Assembly: GCA_964559175.1 (NCBI GenBank)
Contig: CAZLGT010000008.1
Location: 40,424-104,423, forward strand
From: Mariniphaga sp964559175
GTDB taxonomy: Bacteria > Bacteroidota > Bacteroidia > Bacteroidales > Prolixibacteraceae
Length of the DNA: 64,000 nt
Reading direction: 5' to 3'
The position numbers and the translations under genes are program-made. Positions 42,251 through 51,568 of the stretch are shown piece after piece. The first letter of the stretch is position 1. The number at the start of each line of letters is the position of its first letter. A model generated the notes under the pieces. The model saw only the letters and a program-made list of their open reading frames with translations, had not been told where the DNA came from and did not search any database.

Positions 42251-43786
42251 CTACTGTTTCAGAGAAAACCCCACCGCCGCCTTTATCCCATCGGCCCCGC
42301 TCGAAATAATTCCGCCGGCGTAACCGCTTCCCTCTCCCACCATAAAAAGGTTTTCAAAACCTTCGCAGCGCCCGTTTGGCTGTCGTAAAACCTGCACCGG
42401 CGAGGAGGTTTTACTTTCCAGTCCCAGCAAATTCCCGGTTTCAAATCCTTTTATTTTCCGAATAAAATCAGTCAGGCCTGCCTGCATCGATTTTACCACC
42501 GTTTCCGGCAGCAACTCCCAAAGCGGCGCTGCCACCAAACCCAGCGGGTAGCTGCTTTCAAACGAAGATTGCTGGTTCTGATTTTTTAAAAACCCGGCAA
42601 TGCTGCAGGCCGGTGCGCGATAATTTCCGGTATGCCGGTAAAATACTTTTTCCATTTCCTCTACCCATTCCAGCGCTTCCAAAGGTGAAACCGTTTTTCC
42701 GGCCAGTTCATCGGGATGGATGCCTGCCACGCAGGCGGCGTTGGCAAATTGCCCGTTGCGGCGGTAGTAGCTCATGCCGTTTACAATGTTGGTTTCGGGA
42801 TACGCCGCAGCGGGCACCACAGTTCCGCCGGGGCACATGCAAAAGGAGAAAACCGGATGACTGCCGTCGGCGGGCGAGGTTAACCGGTATTCAGCCGCTT
42901 TCAAACCCGGCAGTTTTTCGCGTCCCCACTGGGCCAGGTTGATAATTTCCTGCCGGTGTTCCATACGGCTGCCAATGGCAAAATTTTTAGTTCGGAAGGG
43001 AACTCCGCGCCGCATCAGCATCCGGTAGGTTTCGAAAGCCGAATGACCGGGGGCGATAAATAGCGCGCCCACCGGCAAAATACCCCGTGAAGTGACCACT
43101 TCGGTAACTTTTGCGTTTTTCAACGTGATGTCTTCCATCATCGTCTCGAACAGCACCTGCCCGCCCAGGTCTTCAAAGTGCAGGCGGAGGTTTTTCACTA
43201 TTTTCCGCAGGTTGTCGGTTCCCAGGTGCGGGTGTGCCAGGTACGCAATTTCTTCCGGCGCCCCGGCTTTTATGTAGTTTGAAATGATAAACTGTTTCTC
43301 CTGTGAAATGTGTTTGGAGCGCGAAGTGAGTTTTCCGTCGGAAAACGTGCCGGCACCCCCTTCGCCAAAGGAATAGTTGTTTTTCGGGTCGAAAAAACCG
43401 GTGCGCTCGAAATGGGAAACCGCCCGGCTGCGGGTTTTCACTTCCGAGCCCCGTTCGATTAAAGTAACCTGAAACCCGGCTTTTTGCAACACCAGCGCTG
43501 CAAAAAAACCAGCCGGTCCGCTCCCCACAACAGCCACCGGAAACGACCGCTTTTTAAACGGAATTTCCAATGTTTTTTGCTGCGACGGTTCTCCTCCTTT
43601 AATTTCAGACGAGCTCACTCCCACCCTTATTTGCCACGAAACCTTCGGCTTGTTTCGGGCATCCAGACTTTTGTGTTCCACCTGAAACGAAAAATTCCGG
43701 ATGCGCAGCATTTTGCCAATCCGGTTCCGGAGCTGCTGTTCGGAATACCCTGTGGGGAATTTTAATGTTATCGATTTGAATCCCAT
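42251..43786 (-). CDS. FAD-dependent oxidoreductase (COG2509 type)
   Basis: This encodes 511 residues. After a roughly 90-residue alpha/beta lead (NRIGKMLRIRNFSFQVEHKS) comes the dinucleotide-binding PVAVVGSGPAGFFAALVLQK. The rest carries NNYSFGEGGAGTFSDGKLTS, FSFCMCPGGTVVPAAAYPET and the C-terminal FMVGEGSGYAGGIISSGADG. These are features of the NAD(P)/FAD-dependent dehydrogenase family found in most Bacteroidetes. The substrate is unknown. Confidence 0.9.
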   Translation of the reverse strand: MGFKSITLKFPTGYSEQQLRNRIGKMLRIRNFSFQVEHKSLDARNKPKVSWQIRVGVSSSEIKGGEPSQQKTLEIPFKKRSFPVAVVGSGPAGFFAALVLQKAGFQVTLIERGSEVKTRSRAVSHFERTGFFDPKNNYSFGEGGAGTFSDGKLTSRSKHISQEKQFIISNYIKAGAPEEIAYLAHPHLGTDNLRKIVKNLRLHFEDLGGQVLFETMMEDITLKNAKVTEVVTSRGILPVGALFIAPGHSAFETYRMLMRRGVPFRTKNFAIGSRMEHRQEIINLAQWGREKLPGLKAAEYRLTSPADGSHPVFSFCMCPGGTVVPAAAYPETNIVNGMSYYRRNGQFANAACVAGIHPDELAGKTVSPLEALEWVEEMEKVFYRHTGNYRAPACSIAGFLKNQNQQSSFESSYPLGLVAAPLWELLPETVVKSMQAGLTDFIRKIKGFETGNLLGLESKTSSPVQVLRQPNGRCEGFENLFMVGEGSGYAGGIISSGADGIKAAVGFSLKQ

Positions 43787-44011
43787 GCTTAGTAGTTATA
43801 TCTGCAAAATTTGCAAAACTTTTTGTCACGGCCCCGAAAAACTGCTGTACAACAGCAAAACAAATGCCTGCACAAATAGGTAACCTGCCATCCAAAATCG
43901 TCTGATATTATAGCGAATGACTTGTTTGCAGAGGATTTACGGAAAAAACTTTGATTGTTTCTAAATAAGGCTTATGAAGAAAAAATGGCCGTCAATCCTT
44001 TTATAAATTAT

Positions 44012-44019
44012 TATTTTTG
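44012..44019 (+). promoter_or_regulatory. -7 box before the cytochrome-SUMF1 gene
   Basis: TATTTTTG fits TAnnTTTG and lies 48 bp before ATG 44068. Confidence 0.4.
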
Positions 44020-44067
44020 GGCTTTATTTTGAAGATATAATCCTTTTCGTAGAATAAACCATTGAAA

Positions 44068-45603
44068 ATGTTGAAGAAATTTTTTAAATATCTGCGCAAA
44101 AGATTGCTCCTCGTCCTTTTTATAGGTTTTGCTGCGGGCCTTCTTTTTACCATTTATACCCATAAACTTATGGAATATACTTCCACCAACGAATCGTGTG
44201 AAATTTGCCATGTTCACCCGCATGTTTTCGATTCGTGGAAACTTTCCACACATTACGACAACCCGTCGGGGTTTCAGGCCAGGTGTGTGGATTGCCACCT
44301 TCCGCCAAAAGGAGAAGGATACCTGAAGGAAAAAATGATTGCCGCCATACGCGATGTTTACGGGCTGGTGTTTAAAGACAGCGCCGACTACAACTGGGAA
44401 CTGAAATCGACACTGGAATACGCGCAGCACCATGTATTTAAAGAGTCGTGCCTGCATTGCCACCGGAATTTATTTCCGCTCACCCTGAGCAAGGAAGGCC
44501 AGGATGCCCACCTTTACTACAGCCAGAATGAAGACGATTTACGCTGCATCAACTGCCACCTGAATGTGGGCCATTACGACCCCAATGCCATTCATGCGGC
44601 CAATGTTGATTTTGGCATGAGCAGAGATGAAAATCTGGAAGTTTTTACCGAAGCTGCACAAGTGACGGCTTTGGAGGATTTCACCGAAACCATTCCCAAT
44701 TCCACTGTTTCATTCAACATGAAAGCCATTCCGGGAGGTTCGTTTAAAATAGGAAGTCCCGAAAATGAACAGATGCGTAACCCTGATGAAGGGCCGCAAA
44801 AAGAGGTAAACATAAGTCCGTTCTTTATGGCGGAAATTGAAGTAACCTGGAACGAATTTCTGGCTTTTTACGACGCCACAGCTGCCGAAGGCCGCTCGAC
44901 CGATACCGAGGGTGCACGCACCGAAGCTGATGTAGATGCCATCTCCGGTCCCACACCTCCCTACGGCCAGCCCGACCAAAACTGGGGCATGGGAACACGG
45001 CCGGCCATTACCATGACTTACCAGGCTGCTGAAACCTATTGCCAGTGGTTATCGCAGGTTACCGGAAAAAAATACCGCCTGCCTACCGAGGCCGAATGGG
45101 AATATGCCGCCAGGGCCGGAACCGAAACACCTTACTTCTTTGAAGGTCAACCCAGAGATTTTTCCCAAAAAGGTTTATTCGGAAGGCTGTTTGGCAAAAG
45201 CAGCGACCTGATTAACCAGTATGTGATTTATGCCGAAAACAGCCGCGGAAGAACAGAAGAACCCGATGCGGTGGAACCCAACCCGTTGGGACTGAAAAAT
45301 ATGCTGGGAAATGTGATGGAGTATTGCTCCGACTGGTATGCAGAAGATGCTTTTGAAAACCTTCCCGACGGCACTGTTGACCCGAAAGGCCCGCCAACCG
45401 GCCAGGAGCGTGTGATTAAGGGAGGGGCCTTCAGGAGTTCGGTAGGCGAAGTACGTAGCGCCTCGCGCGACTATACCCGCTCCGAAGACTGGATGCGCAC
45501 CGACCCGCAAATGCCAAAAAGTACCTGGTGGCTGTCCGACTGTAATTATGTTGGATTCAGAGTTGTTTGTGAATTTGACGAGAATACTGGAAAAAATAAT
45601 TAA
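44068..45603 (+). CDS. Tetraheme cytochrome c (NapC/NirT-like) fused to a SUMF1-like domain
   Basis: The start is ATG 44068 (MLKKFFKYLRKR), not the TTG at 44062. The product has 511 residues. One membrane anchor (about 11-30) is followed by four heme-c motifs: CEICH 44-48, CVDCH 73-77, CLHCH 128-132 and CINCH 160-164, as in NapC/NrfH quinol dehydrogenases. From about residue 210 the chain becomes a formylglycine-generating enzyme-like (SUMF1) domain: IPGGSFKIGSPENEQMRNPD, RLPTEAEWEYAARAG, NMLGNVMEYCSDWYA, GGAFRSSVGEVRSASRDY. The Cys pair of true FGE is not evident. It is probably anchored with the domain in the periplasm, and an exported Gfo/Idh enzyme follows 35 bp later. Confidence 0.88.
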   Translation: MLKKFFKYLRKRLLLVLFIGFAAGLLFTIYTHKLMEYTSTNESCEICHVHPHVFDSWKLSTHYDNPSGFQARCVDCHLPPKGEGYLKEKMIAAIRDVYGLVFKDSADYNWELKSTLEYAQHHVFKESCLHCHRNLFPLTLSKEGQDAHLYYSQNEDDLRCINCHLNVGHYDPNAIHAANVDFGMSRDENLEVFTEAAQVTALEDFTETIPNSTVSFNMKAIPGGSFKIGSPENEQMRNPDEGPQKEVNISPFFMAEIEVTWNEFLAFYDATAAEGRSTDTEGARTEADVDAISGPTPPYGQPDQNWGMGTRPAITMTYQAAETYCQWLSQVTGKKYRLPTEAEWEYAARAGTETPYFFEGQPRDFSQKGLFGRLFGKSSDLINQYVIYAENSRGRTEEPDAVEPNPLGLKNMLGNVMEYCSDWYAEDAFENLPDGTVDPKGPPTGQERVIKGGAFRSSVGEVRSASRDYTRSEDWMRTDPQMPKSTWWLSDCNYVGFRVVCEFDENTGKNN

Positions 45604-45638
45604 TTTAGAGTCCTAAATTCAACTAAAATCATCGAGTT

Positions 45639-46994
45639 ATGAGTAGTAATAATGTTTCAAGACGTAAATTTTTAGCCGGAGCTGCCGCAGTGGGAGCCGC
45701 CGGCGCCATGGGAGTAGGAACTTTGTCATCGTGTGCAGGAGGTGGAGGAACATCGGGCGCATCGGGCATTTTCGATTTTAAAAGCAGGGAGTATAACCTT
45801 CCGCCTATGCTCGACACAGCTCCCGACGGACCTGTTTTAAAAGCAGGTATTATTGGATGCGGCGGACGTGGTTCCGGTGCAGCCATGGACTTCCTTAATG
45901 CAGGGCCCAACCTAACCGTTGTTGCTCTTGGCGATGTTTTTCAAGACCGTGTTGACAGCCTTCAGGAAAAACTGAAAAACGAAAAAGGCATTGAAGTGCC
46001 CGATGAAAACTGTTTTGTGGGTTTCGACAATTTCGAAAAGGTAATCGATGCAGGTGTTGATGTGGTTATTTTAGCTACTCCGCCAAAATTCAGGCCCGAA
46101 CATTTCGAAGCTGCCGTAAAGGCACGCAAACATGTATTTATGGAAAAACCACTGGCCGTTGACTCTGCCGGAATCCGCCAGATTATAACCGCATCTAAAA
46201 TGGCTGATTCACAAGGGCTTAAAGTGGTTACTGGTACGCAGCGCCGTCACCAGCACAACTATGTAAACCTCTGGAAAGAAATCAACAACAATGGCATCGG
46301 CCATATTGTTTCGGCCAATGTTTACTGGAACGGCGGAAAATTGTGGCACCGCGACAACAACCCGAGCTGGAGCGAAATGGAATGGATGATTCGCGACTGG
46401 GTGAACTGGTGCTGGCTCTCGGGCGACCACATTGTTGAACAACACGTTCACAATATCGACGTAGCCAATTGGTTCCTCGGAGGTCACCCCGTGAAAGCGG
46501 TTGGTTTTGGTTCACGGCAGCGCAGGGTTACCGGCGACCAGTACGATAATTTCAGCGTTGACTTTATTTACGAAGACGGACGTCAGGTGCACAGCATGTG
46601 CCGCCAGATTAACGGCTGCGCAAACGGAGTTTACGAAACTTTCCACGGTACAAAAGCCATGGCTACCACTGCCGGTGGAAAAAACCAGATTGTTGATGCA
46701 GCAGGAAACCAGCTGTTCCAGGCCGAAGGTTCTGAAACCAGTCCTTACGTTCAGGAGCACATTAACCTGGTAACCTGTATCCGTCAGAACATTCCGTTTA
46801 ACGAAGCAGAAGCAACCGCCGAGTCGAACCTGGCAGCCATTATGGGACGGGTATCGGCATACACCGGCAAAGAGGTTACTTTCGACGAAATGATGAACGC
46901 CGACATGAAACTGGGCCCCACAACTTACATTATGGGCGACATTGGCTACATTGAAAAAGCCGAAGTACCTGTGCCGGGAACACTCGAAAGATAA
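45639..46994 (+). CDS. Exported Gfo/Idh/MocA oxidoreductase (Tat lipoprotein)
   Basis: This encodes 451 residues. The N-terminus VSRRKFLAGAAAVGAAGAMG is a twin-arginine signal, ending in LSSC (lipobox). The Rossmann start is KAGIIGCGGRGSGAAMDFL, the conserved EKP is in HVFMEKPLAVDSAG, and the catalytic-region WLSGDHIVEQHVHNIDVANW holds the His. Exported members are known or suspected to act on glycans through a bound NAD cofactor. It lies 35 bp after the cytochrome-SUMF1 gene, so the two may form one periplasmic redox unit (inferred). Confidence 0.92.
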   Translation: MSSNNVSRRKFLAGAAAVGAAGAMGVGTLSSCAGGGGTSGASGIFDFKSREYNLPPMLDTAPDGPVLKAGIIGCGGRGSGAAMDFLNAGPNLTVVALGDVFQDRVDSLQEKLKNEKGIEVPDENCFVGFDNFEKVIDAGVDVVILATPPKFRPEHFEAAVKARKHVFMEKPLAVDSAGIRQIITASKMADSQGLKVVTGTQRRHQHNYVNLWKEINNNGIGHIVSANVYWNGGKLWHRDNNPSWSEMEWMIRDWVNWCWLSGDHIVEQHVHNIDVANWFLGGHPVKAVGFGSRQRRVTGDQYDNFSVDFIYEDGRQVHSMCRQINGCANGVYETFHGTKAMATTAGGKNQIVDAAGNQLFQAEGSETSPYVQEHINLVTCIRQNIPFNEAEATAESNLAAIMGRVSAYTGKEVTFDEMMNADMKLGPTTYIMGDIGYIEKAEVPVPGTLER

Positions 46995-47009
46995 ATTGCA
47001 AAGGTGACG

Positions 47010-47034
47010 GCTCCGTCGGTTTTACGGAGTTTTA
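47010..47034 (+). terminator. Hairpin after the Gfo/Idh gene
   Basis: GGCTCCGT and ACGGAGTT pair around CGGTTTT and are followed by TTAAA. Confidence 0.5.
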
Positions 47035-47060
47035 AACCTGAAAATAAATCAATCAACTTG

Positions 47061-47097
47061 GCAAAAGCCATTCGTATTTGCGCGGATGGCTTTTTGC
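47061..47097 (+). terminator. Second terminator before asnS
   Basis: GCAAAAGCCAT and ATGGCTTTTTGC are near-perfect inverses around a TTCGTATTTGCGCGG loop, with the T tract in the descending arm. Together with the hairpin at 47010 it isolates asnS. Confidence 0.7.
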
Positions 47098-47162
47098 ATT
47101 TTACCTTTTCTTCAAAAAATGAAAAATTAAAGACCACAGGGCTGAAAATCACTATAAAAATT

Positions 47163-47170
47163 TACTTTTG
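47163..47170 (+). promoter_or_regulatory. -7 box of asnS
   Basis: TACTTTTG fits TAnnTTTG exactly, 40 bp before the start codon. Confidence 0.55.
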
Positions 47171-47209
47171 TAACCCTTATCACAGCAACGCAAACAAAGC
47201 AGTTGAATT

Positions 47210-48646
47210 ATGAAGAGATTAAAAATAAAGGAAATTTTAGCCACAGGAAAACCCGGTGCAGGAATCCTGGCAAAAGGATGGGTAAGAACCCGGAGGGGAA
47301 GTAAAAATGTAAACTTTATTGCCCTGAATGACGGATCGACCATCCACAACCTGCAGGTGGTTGCCGATGCAGCCAAATTTGACGAACAACTGCTTCGCGA
47401 AATAAACACCGGGGCTGCCCTTTCGGTGGAAGGAATACTGGCCGAATCGCAGGGAAGCGGACAAAACGTGGAACTGCTGGCCGAAAAAATAGAATTGCTG
47501 GGGAAAGCCGATCCCGATAAATACCCGATTCAACCCAAAAAACATACGCTTGAGTTTTTACGCGAAAATGCCCACCTGCGTTTCCGCACCAATACCTTTG
47601 GGGCTGTTTTCCGTATCAGGCACTCTATGGCATTTGCCATTCACAAATACTTTAACGAAAAAGGATTTTACTACCTCCATACTCCCATTGTTACCGCCAG
47701 CGATGCCGAAGGCGCCGGGCAAATGTTCAGGGTAACCACACTCGATGCGGTTAAACCACCCCTCACCGAAGAGGGAAAACCCGATTACAGCAGAGACTTT
47801 TTCGGACGGCCCACCAACCTTACCGTATCGGGTCAGCTCGAGGGCGAACTGGGTGCACTCGCTCTGGGCGAAATTTATACCTTCGGGCCTACCTTCCGCG
47901 CCGAAAACTCGAACACCACACGTCACCTGGCCGAATTCTGGATGATTGAACCGGAAATGGCTTTCTACGATTTGAAAGACAACATGGACCTGGCCGAAGA
48001 GTTCCTGAAATACCTTATTAAATATGCACTGGAAAACTGCAGCGACGATCTGAAATTTCTGGCCGACCGCCTGAAACAGGAAGAGAAAAACAAACCGCAG
48101 GACCAGCGCTCCATGGATTTGGTGGAAAAACTGGAATTTGTACTGAACAGCGAATTTATCAGGCTCACCTACACCGAGGCCATCGATATTCTGAAAAACT
48201 CAAAACCTTACAAAAAGAATAAATTTCAGTTTCCGGTTGACTGGGGCGTTGACCTGCAAAGCGAGCACGAGCGCTACCTGGTTGAAAAGCATTTCAAATG
48301 TCCGGTGATTCTTACCGATTACCCGCGCGAAATAAAGGCTTTTTACATGAAGCAAAACGACGACGGTAATACCGTTCGCGCCATGGATGTGCTGTTTCCG
48401 CAAATAGGTGAAATTATTGGCGGCTCGCAACGCGAGGAAGTGCTCGAAAAACTGGAAACCCGAATGAAGGAGATGGATATTCCGGCTGAGGAAATGTGGT
48501 GGTACCTCGATACCCGCCGGTTTGGAAGTGTGGTACACAGCGGATTCGGACTGGGATTTGAACGTTTTGTGCAGTTTGTTACGGGCATGGGAAACATCCG
48601 CGACGTGATTGCTTTTCCACGAACACCGAAAAATGCAGAATTCTGA
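47210..48646 (+). CDS. asnS: Asparagine-tRNA ligase
   Basis: This encodes 478 residues of a class IIb aminoacyl-tRNA synthetase. The OB-fold anticodon-binding domain is about 1-115 (AKGWVRTRRGSKNVNFIALN). Motif 2 is TFRAENSNTTRHLAEFWMIE, and motif 3 is GFGLGFERFVQFVTGMGNIR followed by DVIAFPRTPKNAEF. The motif 2 context and length fit AsnRS and not AspRS. It is flanked by its own promoter and by upstream terminators. Confidence 0.96.
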   Translation: MKRLKIKEILATGKPGAGILAKGWVRTRRGSKNVNFIALNDGSTIHNLQVVADAAKFDEQLLREINTGAALSVEGILAESQGSGQNVELLAEKIELLGKADPDKYPIQPKKHTLEFLRENAHLRFRTNTFGAVFRIRHSMAFAIHKYFNEKGFYYLHTPIVTASDAEGAGQMFRVTTLDAVKPPLTEEGKPDYSRDFFGRPTNLTVSGQLEGELGALALGEIYTFGPTFRAENSNTTRHLAEFWMIEPEMAFYDLKDNMDLAEEFLKYLIKYALENCSDDLKFLADRLKQEEKNKPQDQRSMDLVEKLEFVLNSEFIRLTYTEAIDILKNSKPYKKNKFQFPVDWGVDLQSEHERYLVEKHFKCPVILTDYPREIKAFYMKQNDDGNTVRAMDVLFPQIGEIIGGSQREEVLEKLETRMKEMDIPAEEMWWYLDTRRFGSVVHSGFGLGFERFVQFVTGMGNIRDVIAFPRTPKNAEF

Positions 48647-48704
48647 TGCTCCGCAGTTGAACTCCATTGAAAAAATTGTAAATTTACAAACTTAAAAGAG
48701 GGAA

Positions 48705-50162
48705 ATGGAGCAGAAACTCACATTACAACAAAAACTGCTGCAAAAGCTGTCACCTCAGCAAATTCAGGTGATTAAGCTTTTGGAAATCCCTACCATTCAA
48801 CTGGAACAACGAATAAAAAAAGAACTGGAGGAAAACCCGGTGCTGGAGCTGGAGTCGGATAACCCCGAAAGCCAGGATTCCAACGAAAACAACGAAAACG
48901 AACCAGGCGACGACGTTGACAACGACGAATTTACGGTTGACGACTACCTGCCCGACGACGACGAAATTCCTACCTATAAAACCAACGCAAACAACTATTC
49001 AAAAGACGATAAGTACATCGATATTCCCTTCTCAGTGGGCATTTCGTTCCACGAAAGCCTTTACGACCAGCTGGGCATGGTGAACCTTTCGGAACAAGAC
49101 AAAAAACTGGCCGAATACATCATTGGCAACATCGACGACGACGGGTACCTCAGACGCGATTTGCTCTCCATTAGCGACGATTTGGCCTTTAACATGAACA
49201 TGGAGGTTTCCGAAGAAAAGCTTACTGAAATTTTGCGCACTGTGCAGCGGTTCGACCCGCCGGGAGTTGGCGCCCGTAATTTGAGAGAATGTTTGCTGCT
49301 GCAGCTTAACAGGAAAAAAGGAAATAACCACGAACTGGCACATACCATCATAAAAGACCACTTTGAAGAATTTACCCGGAAACATTACGAAAAAATAAAG
49401 AAAAAGCTGAACCTTACCGACGAAGAGCTGAAGGAGGGAATCGGGAAAGTGCTTAAACTGAACCCAAAGCCGGGAAGCTCGTACAGCAATCCGATGAACA
49501 AGTCGAACCAGCACATTATTCCCGATTTTATGCTCGACAATGTGGACGGGGAGCTGAACCTTTCGCTCAACCAGCAAAATGTGCCCGACCTGAAAATAAA
49601 CGATACCTACCTCGGTATGCTGCATGCCCTGGTCAATCAAAACAAACAGAAAAATAAAAACCATAAGGATGCCCTTGTTTTTGTAAAACAAAAAGTGGAA
49701 TCGGCCAAATGGTTTATCGACGCCATCAGGCAACGAAACCATACCCTGCTGCTCACCATGTCGGAAATCATCAACTTTCAGAAAGAATATTTTAAAGAGG
49801 GCGACGAAACCAAACTGAAGCCGATGATACTGAAGGACATAGCCGAAAGAACAAACCTCGATATTTCCACCATTTCAAGGGTATCGAACAGCAAATACAT
49901 TCAAACCCACTTTGGCATTTACCCGCTGAAATATTTCTTCTCGGAAGGCATGCAAAAAGAGGACGGCGAAGAGGTTTCGACACGGGAAATCAAAAAAATA
50001 CTTCACGACTGTATCGACAATGAAGATAAAAGCAAACCGCTAACCGACGAAAAACTGACAAAAATTTTAAAAGAAAAGTCCTATAACATTGCCCGCCGGA
50101 CAGTAGCAAAATACCGCGAACAGCTGAATATTCCGGTAGCCCGGCTTCGCAAGAAACTTTAG
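48705..50162 (+). CDS. rpoN: RNA polymerase sigma-54 factor
   Basis: This encodes 485 residues. Region I is Gln/Leu-rich (KLTLQQKLLQKLSPQQIQVI), followed by an acidic linker. The core-binding domain includes DPPGVGARNLRECLLLQLN, and the RpoN box is in NIARRTVAKYREQLNIPVAR. It starts 58 bp after asnS. The following membrane-protein gene begins 1 bp after its stop. Confidence 0.96.
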   Translation: MEQKLTLQQKLLQKLSPQQIQVIKLLEIPTIQLEQRIKKELEENPVLELESDNPESQDSNENNENEPGDDVDNDEFTVDDYLPDDDEIPTYKTNANNYSKDDKYIDIPFSVGISFHESLYDQLGMVNLSEQDKKLAEYIIGNIDDDGYLRRDLLSISDDLAFNMNMEVSEEKLTEILRTVQRFDPPGVGARNLRECLLLQLNRKKGNNHELAHTIIKDHFEEFTRKHYEKIKKKLNLTDEELKEGIGKVLKLNPKPGSSYSNPMNKSNQHIIPDFMLDNVDGELNLSLNQQNVPDLKINDTYLGMLHALVNQNKQKNKNHKDALVFVKQKVESAKWFIDAIRQRNHTLLLTMSEIINFQKEYFKEGDETKLKPMILKDIAERTNLDISTISRVSNSKYIQTHFGIYPLKYFFSEGMQKEDGEEVSTREIKKILHDCIDNEDKSKPLTDEKLTKILKEKSYNIARRTVAKYREQLNIPVARLRKKL

Positions 50163-50163
50163 C

Positions 50164-50769
50164 ATGGCAAAAAAAGCAGCCCAAATCATTTCATTCATCC
50201 TCCACCCGGCCATAATACCCACGCTGGGTTTTCTTATTTTGTTTCAATCGGGGTTTTATTTTTCATTTTTAAGCTGGGAAGCAAAGCGTTTTGTGTTGAT
50301 GATTGTATTGTTTACCACCGGCATTTTACCGCTGCTGGCCATGGCCCTGGTGGCCATTAATCCAAATTTTAAACCGGGTTTTGAAACAGGAACCCGGCGC
50401 GCACTACCCCTGGTATTTTGCTCGGTAACCTACTACCTGGGATATATGATGCTGAACCGGATAAACGCCTATCCCATTTTCAAAATTTTTCTGATTGCCT
50501 CGGTTTTGGTCATTGTGGGGTTGCTGGTTCTTTCACTGAAATGGAAAATAAGCAGCCACATGGCAGCGCTGGGAGGTCTGACAGGAACGTTGCTGGCGCT
50601 TTCGTTCCGTACCGGCACCAACCCCGTGTGGGCCATTGCAGCGGTATTTGTTGCTTCGGGGCTTGCCGGCACAGCCCGGCTTATTCTGGGAAAAAACAAA
50701 CTTTGGCACCTGGAGGCCGGTTATGCACTGGGATTCACTGTTTTATACCTGGTGATATATTTCGTTTGA
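50164..50769 (+). CDS. Hypothetical multi-pass membrane protein (PAP2-related?)
   Basis: This encodes 201 residues with about six membrane segments (FILHPAIIPTLGFLILFQSG, FVLMIVLFTTGILPLLAMAL, AAVFVASGLAGTARLILGKN). The late H in LWHLEAGYALGFTVLYLVIY and SSHMAALGGLTGTLLALSF are reminiscent of the phosphatidic-acid phosphatase core, but the KxxxxxxRP motif is not found. An enzymatic role is therefore not claimed. It is coupled to rpoN (1-bp gap) and convergent with the response regulator. Confidence 0.7.
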   Translation: MAKKAAQIISFILHPAIIPTLGFLILFQSGFYFSFLSWEAKRFVLMIVLFTTGILPLLAMALVAINPNFKPGFETGTRRALPLVFCSVTYYLGYMMLNRINAYPIFKIFLIASVLVIVGLLVLSLKWKISSHMAALGGLTGTLLALSFRTGTNPVWAIAAVFVASGLAGTARLILGKNKLWHLEAGYALGFTVLYLVIYFV

Positions 50770-50770
50770 A

Positions 50771-51475
50771 CTATTCAACGTACTTGTAGCCAATCCCTTT
50801 CAGTGTTTTAATATGGTCGTTGCCAATTTTTTCGCGCAGTTTACGAATGTGCACATCGATGGTACGGTCGCCTACAACCACATTTTCGCCCCACACGGTG
50901 CTGTAAATTTCCTCCCGGGTAAAAACCTTTCCGGGTTTTGAAACCAGCAGCGACAACAATTCAAATTCTTTGCGCGGCAAAACCATCTCGTTACCATCCA
51001 TCCGGATGAGGTACCTCTCCTTGTCAATCACCAGGTTTCCGACCGAAACGGTGGTTGCATCTCCTGCATAAGTAACCGGAGCGGCAACAGTTTCGCCGGT
51101 ACGTTTAAGCAACGCTTTCACCCGGCTAATGAGCACCTTGGGCCTTACCGGCTTGGCAATGTAATCGTCGGCGCCCGCCTCAAAACCTGCTATCTGCGAA
51201 TAGTCTTCGCCCCGGGCAGTAAGAAAGGCAATAAGGGTGTTGCTCAGCGACGGAATTTTCCTGATTTCCTCACAGGCCGCAATGCCGTCCATCTCGGGCA
51301 TCATCACATCAAGAATAATAAGGTGGGGCTGCTTTTTTTCAGCCACCTCAATGGCTTCCACTCCATTTTGGGCGGTATAAACAACATAGCCTTCTTTCTC
51401 AAGGTTGTAGCTGATAAATTCCAGAATATCAATCTCGTCGTCAACCAGCAGAATTTTGAATTTGTTTTCGCTCAT
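50771..51475 (-). CDS. phoB: Response regulator, PhoB/OmpR type
   Basis: This encodes 234 residues. The receiver domain has the phospho-Asp in LIILDVMMPEMDGIAACEEI, with the conserved Lys in DDYIAKPVRPKVLISRVKAL. The winged helix ends RTIDVHIRKLREKIGNDHIK followed by TLKGIGYKYVE. It is transcribed after the histidine kinase gene on the same strand (93-bp gap). The neighbouring PiT transporter supports a phosphate-control role, so the symbol is given by analogy. Confidence 0.85.
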   Translation of the reverse strand: MSENKFKILLVDDEIDILEFISYNLEKEGYVVYTAQNGVEAIEVAEKKQPHLIILDVMMPEMDGIAACEEIRKIPSLSNTLIAFLTARGEDYSQIAGFEAGADDYIAKPVRPKVLISRVKALLKRTGETVAAPVTYAGDATTVSVGNLVIDKERYLIRMDGNEMVLPRKEFELLSLLVSKPGKVFTREEIYSTVWGENVVVGDRTIDVHIRKLREKIGNDHIKTLKGIGYKYVE

Positions 51476-51568
51476 CGGAATAATTTATTACAAAACAACA
51501 AAGGTAAAAGATATTTATTACAGAACCATTAAAGTTCTTAAATAACGAATGATACAAAGTTATTGTTA

